In this document: piece after piece, positions 1 to 10,152 of the stretch
Layout: each line of letters opens with the position of its first letter
Numbering within the stretch: position 1 is the first letter of the stretch
Assembly (NCBI RefSeq): GCF_018131105.1
Contig: NZ_JAFCJI010000002.1
Span: 1,272,367 to 1,336,366, forward strand
Length of the DNA: 64,000 bases
Source: Bradyrhizobium manausense
Lineage (GTDB): Bacteria > Pseudomonadota > Alphaproteobacteria > Rhizobiales > Xanthobacteraceae
Reading direction: 5' to 3'
Notes under the pieces: generated by a model
What the model was told of the DNA's origin: nothing
What the model saw: only the letters and a program-made list of their open reading frames with translations
Databases searched by the model: none
Program-made: the position numbers and the translations under genes

Positions 1-2
1 AG

Positions 3-206
3 CCGCGGATGCGGGGGCGCGTGATGGCACTGCGCCTCGGCGTCGCGCTTGGCGGCACGCCGATCGGCGCACCGATCGTCGGATGGGTCGCGGACAATCT
101 GGGCCCGCGCTGGGCGCTCGGCGTCGGTGCGGCGGCCGGTTTTGCCGCCGCGCTCGTCGCGGCCCGGGCCATGTCGGCGCGCACCGCGGACGATGACAGC
201 GAATGA
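3..206 (+). CDS. MFS transporter, C-terminal fragment (gene starts before the window)
   Basis: The reading frame is open from the window edge and ends at TGA 204-206, so only the last 67 codons are seen. They include an amphipathic stretch and two hydrophobic segments with the pattern RLGVALGGTPIGAPIVGW followed by GPRWALGVGAA, typical of the last transmembrane helices of drug/siderophore-exporter-like major facilitator proteins. The tail is short and acidic. The substrate cannot be told from this fragment. It converges on the DapA-family gene, with only 9 bases between the stops. Confidence 0.75.
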   Translation, partial: PRMRGRVMALRLGVALGGTPIGAPIVGWVADNLGPRWALGVGAAAGFAAALVAARAMSARTADDDSE

Positions 207-215
207 ACCGCGCGC

Positions 216-1100
216 TTAGGCGATGGCGGGGCTGGTCAGCTCGTCCAACTTCGTCTTGAGGGCAGCGCCATCCGACAACGCGCGCAGCGGCGGCCGCACG
301 CGCAGCCAGCCGGAATCGCCGGTCTGAGCGGCGAGAATGGCCTTCAGCGTCGTGAGGAACGATGGCGACTTCACCACGATATCGACCGCAGCCTGCATGC
401 GCGCCTCGACATCCTTGCCGTCGATCATCGCCTTGACCAGCTCCGGCGCGATGTTGGCCATGCCGCAGATGGTGCCCGCGCCGCCGCCGGCGATCGCACG
501 CGCGATGTCGGTTTCATTGCCGACTGTGATGGCCAGTTCAGGCGCCGCAGCGCGGAATGCCTGGAACTGCTTGAAGTCGCCGCTGGAGTCCTTCAGGCCT
601 GCGACCACCTTGCCGTAACGCTTGCGCAGATTCGCAGCGACGCTGGTCGGGATCGCGACACCGGAAACCTGCGGAATGTGATAGAGATAGGCGCGCAGGC
701 GATCGTCCGCGACACCGTCGAAGATCGCGGCGAATGCGTCCTCGATCCCGGCGGGCGGCACGCTGCGATCGAAATAGGGCGGCAGATACAGCACGTGGCA
801 GAGCCCGAGGCCGAGCACGGCGCGCGTCAGCGCGATGCTGTCGCTGATCGCAGAGAAGCCGCCGCCGACGCCGATGCGCTCTGCCGGCACGCCAGCCTTG
901 ATTACGGCTTCGATGGTCGCGACGCGTTCGGCGACATTGAACGAGGTGCCCTCACCGGTCGTGCCGAACAGCACGACGCCGTCGACGCCCTTGCCGAAGA
1001 GACGCTTCGCATGAGCGGCGAGCTTTGCGGAGTCCACGCTCCCGTCGGTCGCCAGCGGCGTCGCCGACGCCACCCAGAACCCGCGAATTGCCTCCGTCAT
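216..1100 (-). CDS. Dihydrodipicolinate synthase (DapA) family lyase/aldolase
   Basis: A 294-residue class I aldolase of the DapA/NanA/KDG-aldolase superfamily. The GTTGE motif lies at residues 46-50, the YLYHIP segment carries the conserved Tyr near residue 140, and GLKDSSGD places the Schiff-base Lys at residue 170. Members condense or cleave pyruvate with an aldehyde through a Lys-pyruvate imine. It lies divergent from an FAD-linked 2-hydroxy-acid oxidase and a GntR regulator, and a biosynthetic dapA would more often be unlinked to these, so a catabolic role (cleavage of a keto-deoxy sugar acid or similar) is inferred. The exact substrate is not readable. The start is ATG at 1098-1100. Confidence 0.85.
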   Translation of the reverse strand: MTEAIRGFWVASATPLATDGSVDSAKLAAHAKRLFGKGVDGVVLFGTTGEGTSFNVAERVATIEAVIKAGVPAERIGVGGGFSAISDSIALTRAVLGLGLCHVLYLPPYFDRSVPPAGIEDAFAAIFDGVADDRLRAYLYHIPQVSGVAIPTSVAANLRKRYGKVVAGLKDSSGDFKQFQAFRAAAPELAITVGNETDIARAIAGGGAGTICGMANIAPELVKAMIDGKDVEARMQAAVDIVVKSPSFLTTLKAILAAQTGDSGWLRVRPPLRALSDGAALKTKLDELTSPAIA

Positions 1101-1191
1101 AGCACCACCCGTTGTTGCGGCTCCCGGCCAAGTCTCTGATCACCAACGATCTTAAGGACCTGCCAAGCCTTGTTTTTGCTTTACTTTTTAT

Positions 1192-1210
1192 CTTGTACCT
1201 TACATACAAG
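1192..1210. promoter_or_regulatory. Candidate GntR-family operator
   Basis: A perfect inverted repeat CTTGTA-N7-TACAAG lies in the divergent region between the DapA-family gene and the FAD oxidase gene, in an AT-richer stretch. FCD-type GntR proteins usually bind short palindromes of this size, and a gene for such a regulator lies 1.5 kb downstream in the same cluster. Assignment to that regulator is inference. Confidence 0.4.
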
Positions 1211-1277
1211 GTCGACGCAAATCCTTTCAGCCCTCGCGGTGCGCATGAGGCGCAGCCGAAATTGGAGGAGGTCTCGC

Positions 1278-2690
1278 ATGAACGTGGTGACCCCCGTTGG
1301 ACATCCCGAGCCATTGCTCGCCGCGCTGCGTAACAAGCTCGGCACCGCAGCCGTGCTGACCGGCAACGACGTGCCCGCACGCAACCGCAACGACTGGAGC
1401 GCGAGCCTGCCGCAAACGCCGCTCGCGGTGATCCGTCCGCTCGATGCGCAAGGGGTTGCCGATGCGATCCTGACCTGCCGGCAGGCGCGCCTGCCCTTTG
1501 TGCCGCAGGGCGGCTTGACCGGGCTCTGCCGCGGCGCCGCGCCCGAAGCGGGCTGGGTCGCGATCTCGCTGGAGCGCATGACCGGCATCGACGAGATCGA
1601 TCGCGCCTCGATGACGATGACGGTGAAATCGGGCACGCCGCTCGAGACGATCCAGAAGGCTGCCGACGAGGCCGGCTTCTTCTTTCCGCTCGATCTCGGC
1701 TCGCGCGGCTCCTGCGCGATCGGCGGCAATCTCTCGACCAATGCCGGCGGCAATCGCGTGATCCGCTACGGCATGACGCGCGAGCTGGTGCTCGGGCTCG
1801 AAGTCGTGCTGCCCGACGGCACCATCATCACCAGCCTCAACAAGCTGATGAAGAACAACGCGGGCTACGACCTGAAGCATCTCTTCATCGGCTCGGAAGG
1901 CACGCTCGGCATCATCACCCGCGTGGTGCTGAAACTGTTTCCGAAGCCGCGCTCGACCATGGCCGCGCTCTGCGCGCTGAAGGACTATGCGGCGGTTGTC
2001 GCACTGCTTGATGCCGCGCGCAGCGGGCTCGGCCCGTTGCTCTCGGCGTTCGAGGTGATGTGGCCGGATTATTGGGAGGTGATCACGAATCGCGCCGGCG
2101 TCAAGCCGCCGGTCGCCGCCGGCCAAGGCCTCTACGTGCTGATCGAGGCTCAGGGCACCGACGAGAGCGTCGATGCGCCGCGCTTCCAGGCCTGGCTCGA
2201 AGGTCTGATGGAGCGCGGGCTGCTCGCGGATGCCGCCGTGGCGCAATCGCTGGCGCAGACGCAGGCGTTCTGGCGCGTCCGCGACATCTGCGCCGAGTTC
2301 GGCCAGGTGCTGGGGCCGCACATCTCCTACGACATCGGCCTTGCAGTGGCGCGGATGGACGAGTTCGCCACCCGCTGCAAGGCGGCGCTCGCGCAAGGAA
2401 TCAAAGGCTGCGAGAGCGTCTATTACGGTCATATCGGCGACGGCAATCTTCACCTTGTCTCCTGGGTCACCGGCCTTCCCGTCGAGCAGCAGCCGAAGGA
2501 GGAGATGGATGCGATCATCTATGGTCTCGTCCGCGACATGGGCGGCAGCGTCTCAGCCGAGCACGGCATCGGCACGCTGAAAAAGAAGTGGCTGGGACAC
2601 GCCCGCAGCGAGCCTGAGATCGCGCTGATGCGGACATTGAAGGCCGCACTCGATCCCGATCATCTCCTCAACCCCGGCAAGGTCATCTGA
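1278..2690 (+). CDS. FAD-binding 2-hydroxy-acid dehydrogenase (GlcD / D-2-hydroxyglutarate dehydrogenase type)
   Basis: Encodes 470 residues from ATG 1278, which follows a good ribosome site (GGAGGAGGTC). The frame is open further upstream, but that extension crosses the divergent promoter and looks non-coding. The N-terminal half is a PCMH-type FAD domain with PFVPQGGLTGLCRG (about 74-87), a GNLSTNAGGN segment (about 153) and GSEGTLGIITRV (about 215). The C-terminal half has the metal-site signatures YYGHIGDGNLHL and SAEHGIGTLKKKWL and ends DPDHLLNPGKVI, as in GlcD, D-lactate and D-2-hydroxyglutarate dehydrogenases. It should oxidise a D-2-hydroxy acid and pass electrons to an acceptor. The GntR gene follows after 8 bases, so the two are probably co-transcribed. 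Confidence 0.88.
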   Translation: MNVVTPVGHPEPLLAALRNKLGTAAVLTGNDVPARNRNDWSASLPQTPLAVIRPLDAQGVADAILTCRQARLPFVPQGGLTGLCRGAAPEAGWVAISLERMTGIDEIDRASMTMTVKSGTPLETIQKAADEAGFFFPLDLGSRGSCAIGGNLSTNAGGNRVIRYGMTRELVLGLEVVLPDGTIITSLNKLMKNNAGYDLKHLFIGSEGTLGIITRVVLKLFPKPRSTMAALCALKDYAAVVALLDAARSGLGPLLSAFEVMWPDYWEVITNRAGVKPPVAAGQGLYVLIEAQGTDESVDAPRFQAWLEGLMERGLLADAAVAQSLAQTQAFWRVRDICAEFGQVLGPHISYDIGLAVARMDEFATRCKAALAQGIKGCESVYYGHIGDGNLHLVSWVTGLPVEQQPKEEMDAIIYGLVRDMGGSVSAEHGIGTLKKKWLGHARSEPEIALMRTLKAALDPDHLLNPGKVI

Positions 2691-2698
2691 GAGAGCCT

Positions 2699-3364
2699 AT
2701 GCGATCGCTGAAGCTCGATGCGCCGAAATCGCTGTCGCAGCGGGTGATGCTGCGGCTGCGGCAGGCCATCATCGACGGCGAGTTCGCGCTCGGCGCCGCG
2801 ATCTCCGAGGAGATGGTGGCCAATTCCTTCGGCGTCAGCCGCACGCCGGTGCGCGAGGCGATGGGCCAGTTGCAGGCGCAGGGGCTCGTCGTCATCCGGC
2901 CGCAAGTCGGCAGCTTTGTGTTCACGCCCAGCGCCGAGGACATCACCGCGCTCTGCACCTTCCGCATTGCGCTCGAACCCAAAGCGGCCGAGCTCGCCTT
3001 TCGCCACGACCGCGATGGCGCGATCTCGACCATAAACGGCGCGATCGCGGCGATGGAGCCGGCGGTCGCGGCCAGGGACAACATCGCCTATGGCCGCGCC
3101 GATGCCGCCTTTCACGAGGGCCTGTTCGCGCATTGCGGCAACCGCTATCTCGCTGAATCCTACCAGCTCGTCTCGGGCCGTGTCGCCGCGCTCCGCACCA
3201 ACCTGACCTCTCCGATCGACGTGCGCACCCGCTCGTCGTTTGACGAGCACCGCAAGCTGCTCGATCTGTTCGCGCGCGGCGAGTTTTCGACGTTCGAAGC
3301 GGCGATGACCACGCACATCACCAATTCGGGCGTGGTCTACGCCAAAGCGCTCGCGGTGGGCTGA
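2699..3364 (+). CDS. GntR-family transcriptional regulator (FCD domain)
   Basis: A 221-residue regulator. The N-terminal winged helix-turn-helix spans about residues 10-75 and includes SEEMVANSFGVSRTPVREAM, the usual FadR/GntR recognition region. The remaining 145 residues are helical and match an FCD ligand-binding domain, with spaced Asp/His residues (AAFHEGLF, SFDEHRKLLD, THI) that in this family ligate a metal or an organic acid. It starts 8 bases after the oxidase gene. It probably controls the oxidase and the divergent lyase, and the palindrome at 1192-1210 is a likely site. Confidence 0.88.
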   Translation: MRSLKLDAPKSLSQRVMLRLRQAIIDGEFALGAAISEEMVANSFGVSRTPVREAMGQLQAQGLVVIRPQVGSFVFTPSAEDITALCTFRIALEPKAAELAFRHDRDGAISTINGAIAAMEPAVAARDNIAYGRADAAFHEGLFAHCGNRYLAESYQLVSGRVAALRTNLTSPIDVRTRSSFDEHRKLLDLFARGEFSTFEAAMTTHITNSGVVYAKALAVG

Positions 3365-3370
3365 GCCGAT

Positions 3371-3535
3371 CTAACGCGCGTCCCTCGAGCCCGGCCTGTC
3401 GAGAAAATCCAGTGCGGTATTGATCTGTTCGAGCTGGTGCTCGATTTTGTCGCGGTCCTCGACCGACGACGCTTTTTCAAGCTGTTCCACAAGCCTTTGC
3501 TTCCGCAGCAGCAAGTTCTCTATGACTGTGCTCAC
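3371..3535 (-). CDS. Small helical protein, 54 residues, unknown function
   Basis: A short reverse-strand gene with GTG start at 3533-3535 preceded by GGGGGAG, ending at TAG 3371-3373. The product begins MSTVIENLLLRKQRLVEQLE and is rich in Leu, Glu, Lys and Gln with heptad-like spacing, so one or two coiled-coil helices are expected; there is no signal peptide or membrane segment. The GTG overlaps the TGA of a doubtful open frame upstream (GTGA), which would allow translational coupling. I do not recognise a family. It converges on the GntR gene. Confidence 0.55.
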   Translation of the reverse strand: MSTVIENLLLRKQRLVEQLEKASSVEDRDKIEHQLEQINTALDFLDRPGSRDAR

Positions 3536-3714
3536 AACTCCCCCATCGCCCCGAGGCGAATATCGAGGTCGTCCAGATCCTGGACGCGGGCGCGCGCAAG
3601 CCGGGCTCGCTGCGATCCCTTAGGCCAGAATGTGCGCAAAGGCGGATGGTTCCTAAGGATGAACCGCCGAGACGATGGAACTATGTGCTCAATGCGCGGC
3701 CACGATCGACGCAA
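3532..3714 (-). CDS. Possible small protein, 60 residues (doubtful)
   Basis: An open reverse-strand frame whose TGA overlaps the GTG of the next small gene. The N-terminal third looks like random GC-rich translation, but the last 25 residues (ARVQDLDDLDIRLGAMGEL) look protein-like and charged. The true start may lie inside this frame, and the upstream part overlaps the end of the 61-residue membrane protein gene. It is kept because of the stop-start coupling; it may be spurious. Confidence 0.25.
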   Translation of the reverse strand: MRRSWPRIEHIVPSSRRFILRNHPPLRTFWPKGSQRARLARARVQDLDDLDIRLGAMGEL

Positions 3715-3874
3715 GCTCGGCGGGGGCGACGTGATTGCGCGTGACGGAGATCGAGAATACCGCCAGCAACGCGCACAGCATGCAAAGCCTCATCCGGACC
3801 GTCCTGCGATCGTTGATCGGCAGGAACAGAAAAAACATCATCGCCAGGACCAGCAGCACGTCGACCATGATCAT
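3689..3874 (-). CDS. Small membrane protein, 61 residues, unknown function
   Basis: Starts at ATG 3872-3874 behind an excellent ribosome site (GGAGGAG). The product has two hydrophobic segments: residues 1-19 (MIMVDVLLVLAMMFFLFLP) and about 29-44 (RLCMLCALLAVFSISV), separated by a short basic loop NDRRTVRMR. This suggests a two-helix inner-membrane hairpin. The family is not recognised. It is divergent from the radical SAM gene, so 3875-4105 is a shared upstream region of about 230 bases in which I see no clear operator. Confidence 0.6.
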   Translation of the reverse strand: MIMVDVLLVLAMMFFLFLPINDRRTVRMRLCMLCALLAVFSISVTRNHVAPAELASIVAAH

Positions 3875-4105
3875 CGATCTCTCCTCCGAAGCTGCGCAGA
3901 GGATGGCACGCGATGGCCCGCCGATATGTGGTCGGCATCACGCTCCGCTCGGGGAGCTGAATACCGCCCCCTGGAGGTCCGGATCGCGCGTGATCGGGGC
4001 GCCGCGGCCGCCGGCTCCGGAACAAGCCCGGATTTGCCTCGTAACGGGGCTTTCACGGTCGCATCAGGACGTACGGTCCGGTTGAATTCGCGCGCCCGGA
4101 GTCCT

Positions 4106-6139
<2,034 letters not shown>

Positions 6140-6140
6140 C

Positions 6141-6160
6141 GGCGAGAGCGGACTCTCGCC
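6141..6160 (+). terminator. Hairpin after the radical SAM gene
   Basis: GGCGAGAG-CGGA-CTCTCGCC is a perfect 8-bp stem with a 4-base loop, starting one base after the stop codon. There is no strong T-run after it (TGGGGCTTTC), so it may stabilise the transcript end rather than be a full intrinsic terminator. From here to 6416 I see no gene. Confidence 0.5.
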
Positions 6161-6416
6161 TGGGGCTTTCGTGGCTTCGAAATTAAAGTCGAAAACAACC
6201 CCATGCACAGTAGCCGGAGTTAGCGGAGCGGGTCGTTCGCGCGAAGAATTTCTTTAAAACCGAAAATCACTTGCGGCGTCGGGCAAAACAGGTGTAGGTT
6301 GGCATCATCGCGTTTTGTCGGGTCTGACCCAGACCGCTATTTGGCCGGTGCTGGCCGAGGTCGGCTTATTGGTCCGGAGCCGACATCCCGGCGATCTTCA
6401 CCTTATATCCCGACAC

Positions 6417-8117
6417 CTATTTCGCGAGTGCCATCGAGAGATAGCCGAACACGGTGAGCAGAACTCCCGCCACCGCGTAACCGATCGGGAAGCCGACCCA
6501 CGGCACCGAACTGTCGATCTCCTTGGCGGCCTCGCGCGCCGGGCCGGAGTGCGTCCGCGCCCCCGCCACACCGCCCATCAGCACCGCCGCGTTGATGTTC
6601 ATCAGGTGATAGCCGATCGCCCATACGAGAATGGGCGGGATGGTGGTGGTGATGAAGCCTGCGATGAGAATCTTGAGCGTGATCGCACCGGTCAGCTGTG
6701 AGATCAGCGCCGCGCCCGAGTTGACTCCGACCATGGCGATGAAAAGGACAAGCCCGAGATCCTCGATGATGTTGCGGGCCGCGTTCGGCGTGTAGCCGAT
6801 GAAGCGGATCCGTGACGCGATCGAGGACACGATGACGCCGGAAACCAGCAGGCCGGCACCCGCTCCCAGCGTGACCATCGAGCCCTGAACCCGGAAGCCG
6901 AGCAGGCCAATGAGAAAGCCGAGGATCATGCCGACAGACCACATCAGGAGGTCCGTCACGGTGCTCGGACGTGCAGCCTTGCCCAGCAGTGCTGCGGCAT
7001 GGTCGACCGCGGACTTCACGCCGCCCACAAACAAGACGTCGAGGCGCTGCAGCTTGGTGTGGAGGCCGACCGGGATCGGCACGCCGCCGCGCTCGATCGA
7101 GTGAAGTGCGATTTGTCCGGCAAAGTCTGCCTTTTGCAGTTCGCCCAGTTCCTTGCCTTCCATATCCTTGTTCGTGACGAGGATTTCGGCAGAGTCGATC
7201 GGAATGTTGAGTGCCTTGGCATCGGGCACTTCCGGCCCGATCAAGCCCATTTTTTCCGTCATGACGTCGAGCCTGCCGCCCAGGGCGATCACGTCATCTT
7301 TCTGGAATTTGAGATCGTCCGGCGCGTCGAGGCGTTCATCGCCGCGCCTCACATTGAGCACCTTGTATTGGGGATACTTGTCCAGAAAGTGTCGCACGGA
7401 CCAGCCGACGATATCGTCGTTTGTCAGCCTGTAGGCGCGCAGCGCAAGAGGACGGAAACCGGTCATCGCTGCGTCATCGACGTTCGGAACGCCGAATTCC
7501 TCTTCGTACTTTTTCGCCGCCGCCTTGGCGTCGACACGCCACCAGCGTGGCAGATATTTGCAGATCAGGATGATGCCGACGGTGCCCCAGATATAGGTGA
7601 GGCCATATGAAACCGCGATCATGCTGCTGACGCTCTCGGCCGTTTCGCCGGGACGAAGGGTGACAGCTCCCTGTCGCACGGCTTCTTCCGCCGAACCGAG
7701 GGCCGCCGACATCGTCATGGCGCCGGCCAGGATGCCGCCGGCTGCACCGGTCGGCAGGTCCCAGAGCTTTGCAAAACCGCTTGCGCCGAGCACGCCGAGC
7801 ACGGAGCAGAAGACCGCAAGAATGGCGAACTTCAGTCCGTCGCCCTTCAGGCTGTTGACGAACGATGGCCCGGTCCTGAGCCCAACGCCGTACATGAAGA
7901 GGTAGTAGAACAGCGACTTCGCGAAGTCGTCGTACTTCATCTTGATGCCGTAGAGTGACGCCCAGGCCGAGATTGCCGCGCCGACGACGATGGCGGAAGC
8001 CACCATGCCCAGACTGTAGCCGGCGAGAGTGACCTTACCGAGCAGCACGGCCCCGGCCACAACGACGAACAGCAAAATGTACGGATGCGCCGCCAACCAG
8101 CTGAGAACCTGCTCCAC
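6417..8117 (-). CDS. AspT-family aspartate:alanine-type antiporter (paralogue 1)
   Basis: Encodes 566 residues from GTG 8115-8117, preceded by GAGGGAGA; the frame is open further upstream, but that part is Arg/Gln-rich and not transporter-like. It has about five hydrophobic segments at residues 10-170, a soluble centre (about 205-375) with two TrkA-C/RCK_C-like units (RRGDERLDAPDDLKFQKDDVIALGG and the next repeat), and a second membrane half with LGLVLFIAMVGVNSGAAL. This layout is the AAEx (aspartate:alanine exchanger) family, with the YidE/YbjL duplication. Members exchange dicarboxylic amino acids or related acids; the substrate here is unknown. It is divergent from a paralogue of the same length. 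Confidence 0.85.
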   Translation of the reverse strand: MEQVLSWLAAHPYILLFVVVAGAVLLGKVTLAGYSLGMVASAIVVGAAISAWASLYGIKMKYDDFAKSLFYYLFMYGVGLRTGPSFVNSLKGDGLKFAILAVFCSVLGVLGASGFAKLWDLPTGAAGGILAGAMTMSAALGSAEEAVRQGAVTLRPGETAESVSSMIAVSYGLTYIWGTVGIILICKYLPRWWRVDAKAAAKKYEEEFGVPNVDDAAMTGFRPLALRAYRLTNDDIVGWSVRHFLDKYPQYKVLNVRRGDERLDAPDDLKFQKDDVIALGGRLDVMTEKMGLIGPEVPDAKALNIPIDSAEILVTNKDMEGKELGELQKADFAGQIALHSIERGGVPIPVGLHTKLQRLDVLFVGGVKSAVDHAAALLGKAARPSTVTDLLMWSVGMILGFLIGLLGFRVQGSMVTLGAGAGLLVSGVIVSSIASRIRFIGYTPNAARNIIEDLGLVLFIAMVGVNSGAALISQLTGAITLKILIAGFITTTIPPILVWAIGYHLMNINAAVLMGGVAGARTHSGPAREAAKEIDSSVPWVGFPIGYAVAGVLLTVFGYLSMALAK

Positions 8118-8251
8118 GGCCCATCTCCCTCTCGATTGATTCTGCAATCGTCGCGCTTGGCACGGGGACGCCTTGGCAGCGTCTTCTTCATGCGCGTGCG
8201 TCACGCCGCGTGGTTGAGATCGAGGTTCTGCGGACCAATAGCTCTCAAGTC

Positions 8252-8265
8252 TTGATCTCAATCAA
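8252..8265. promoter_or_regulatory. FNR/FixK-type box
   Basis: TTGATCTCAATCAA is a perfect copy of the TTGAT-N4-ATCAA dyad bound by FNR/FixK-family activators. It lies in the 296-base divergent region between the two AspT genes, about 135 bases from the reverse start and about 150 from the forward start. A site at -41.5 would place transcription starts near 8300 (forward) or 8217 (reverse). The match is seen directly; oxygen-responsive control is inference. A looser inverted repeat (AGCTCTCAAG / CTTGAGGGCT) surrounds it. Confidence 0.6.
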
Positions 8266-8413
8266 AGCTCTACGATTTTGATCGCGGAGCTTGAGGGCTG
8301 TGACAGGGGATTGCGCTGCGGCGCAGCACAAGCGGGCGGCATCATCCCGCTGATTGCGCGCATGCTCGACTTTCTCGAATAGCGTCCGAGGGCACCGCGT
8401 TGGCTGGGCAGCG

Positions 8414-10114
8414 ATGGAAACATTCGCCGATCTACTGCGAAAGCATCCGGAGTTGGCGCTCTTCCTGAGCGTCGTATTCGGGTATCTGATTGGACGATTT
8501 CATTTCAAGGGGGTCGGCTTCGGCAACGTCGTCGGCACCCTGATTGCCGGAATCATCATCGGCATTTTTGCCAAGCCGGCTTTGCCCGACCTGCTTCGCT
8601 GGACGTTCTTCTATTTGTTTCTGTTCGCCATCGGCTATTCGATCGGACCGCAATTCTTCGGCGGCTTGAAGCGGGATACGTTGCCGCAAGTGGCACTTGC
8701 GCTCGTGGTGACGGTGACCGGTCTCGTAACGGCAGTCGCAGTGAGCCTCCTGTTCGGGTTCGATGAAGGAACGGCGCTCGGCCTGCTCACCGGCGGGTTG
8801 ACGACCTCGGCGGCGCTCGGGACAGGCATCAGCGCGCTCAACGGATTGCCCATCCCGGCCGAGCTCAAGGCGACCCTGATTGCCAATGCGCCGCTTGCGG
8901 ATGCCATTACTTACGGTTTTGGCGACGTCGGATTGATCCTGTTCCTGACTGTGGTCGGTCCGTGGCTGATGCGCATCGACCTGAAGAGCGAGGCCAAGGC
9001 GCTCGAAGGAAAACTAGCCGCCGGCGGAAACAAAGGGGAGCTGCTATCCAGCAGATTCTTCGGGATCCGCGGCTATCGGGTTTCCAGGCCTGGCGATCTC
9101 GCCCTGACGGTGCGCGCGCTGGAGGAGAGGTACTCGAAAGAGCGACTAGCCGTGCAGCGCGTCAAGCGTGAAGCCCAACTCCTGCGGATCGAGCCGGATC
9201 TGTCGATCCGCCCGGGCGATGCGATCGTCATCGCCGCCCGGGTCGGTGCCTTCTCCGGCGTGATGGATACGATCGGGCCCGAGATTGCCGACGATCCTGA
9301 GTTGTTGTCCGTGCCGCAGACCGGGGCATCGATCGTCGTGACCCGCACTGCGGCCGGCGGCAAGACCCTCGCAGAACTCGGCGGCGCTCCGTTCACCCGG
9401 GGCATCTACCTGGAGTCCATCCAGCGAGGACACGAAGTGCTGCCTCGGGAGTCCTGGACAGTGATCCAGCGCGGCGATGTCCTGCGGATCGTGGGAACGC
9501 CTGATGACGTCGAACGTGCGGCGGCTCATATCGGCTTCATGGAGCGTGATCTCGACAAGACCGATCTCGCGTTCATTGCCGGCGGCATCTCGCTCGGTAT
9601 CTTGCTCGGGCTGCCCAAACTGGTCGTCTATGGCGTGCCCGTAGGGTTGGGTCTGGCCGGAGCGATCCTGCTGGTCGGATTGGCCGCTGGCTGGGCCCGT
9701 GGACGTTATCCCGTCTTCGGTGCGATTCCGCAGTCCGCGCAGCGGCTGCTCGCCGATCTCGGGCTTGTCGTATTCATTGCCGGTATCGGCCTGACGTCCG
9801 GCCCGCACGCGGTGGAAGCGCTCCACCAACACGGTGCGGGTCATTTCGCCAGCATCTTTTTTGCCGGCATGATCGTCACGCTCGTTCCTCCGTTCGTCGG
9901 CCTCTACGTTGCGCGGCTGATGGGGATGAATCCGATCATGATCCTGGGTGGCATCGCGGGCGCCCAAACCGTTCCGCCGGCGCTCACCGCATTGCGCGAA
10001 GCGAGCGGGAGCAACGTTGCTGCACTCGCCTACACGGTCCCTTACGCCATTGGCTACATCGTCATCACAATGTGGGGCGCGGTGATCGTCGCGATCATGC
10101 ACACTCTTCGTTGA
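8414..10114 (+). CDS. AspT-family aspartate:alanine-type antiporter (paralogue 2)
   Basis: Encodes 566 residues from ATG 8414, exactly the length of the divergent neighbour. The architecture is the same: about five N-terminal hydrophobic segments (FLSVVFGYLIGRF; TFFYLFLFAIGYSIGPQFFGG), a central soluble region (about 200-380) with two RCK_C-like repeats (RPGDAIVIAARVG; IQRGDVLRIVGTPDDV), and a second membrane half with LGLVVFIAGIGLTSGPHAVEAL. The residues differ widely from paralogue 1, so the duplication is old. The two proteins might form a heteromer or act on paired substrates. The interrupted hydrolase gene begins 38 bases downstream, suggesting a common transcript. Confidence 0.86.
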   Translation: METFADLLRKHPELALFLSVVFGYLIGRFHFKGVGFGNVVGTLIAGIIIGIFAKPALPDLLRWTFFYLFLFAIGYSIGPQFFGGLKRDTLPQVALALVVTVTGLVTAVAVSLLFGFDEGTALGLLTGGLTTSAALGTGISALNGLPIPAELKATLIANAPLADAITYGFGDVGLILFLTVVGPWLMRIDLKSEAKALEGKLAAGGNKGELLSSRFFGIRGYRVSRPGDLALTVRALEERYSKERLAVQRVKREAQLLRIEPDLSIRPGDAIVIAARVGAFSGVMDTIGPEIADDPELLSVPQTGASIVVTRTAAGGKTLAELGGAPFTRGIYLESIQRGHEVLPRESWTVIQRGDVLRIVGTPDDVERAAAHIGFMERDLDKTDLAFIAGGISLGILLGLPKLVVYGVPVGLGLAGAILLVGLAAGWARGRYPVFGAIPQSAQRLLADLGLVVFIAGIGLTSGPHAVEALHQHGAGHFASIFFAGMIVTLVPPFVGLYVARLMGMNPIMILGGIAGAQTVPPALTALREASGSNVAALAYTVPYAIGYIVITMWGAVIVAIMHTLR

Positions 10115-10152
10115 TAAAACGCCGCCGCCCGCGCGCAGACTGGAGGAATGCC

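Noticed and set aside
1170..1277. An upstream start for the FAD oxidase gene
   Set aside because: The extension covers the divergent promoter and the palindrome; ATG 1278 has a clear ribosome site.
3437..4105. A 223-residue extension of the radical SAM protein
   Set aside because: The composition is basic and domain-free, and it is antisense to small genes with better starts; the YgiQ family begins near ATG 4106.
6315..6701. A 128-codon forward frame at the end of AspT paralogue 1
   Set aside because: Most of it is antisense to the transporter, and the product is His/Arg-rich with no recognisable features.
8118..8261. A 48-residue N-terminal extension of AspT paralogue 1
   Set aside because: It is not hydrophobic, precedes a good ribosome site with GTG 8117, would overlap the FixK-like box, and removing it makes both paralogues 566 residues.
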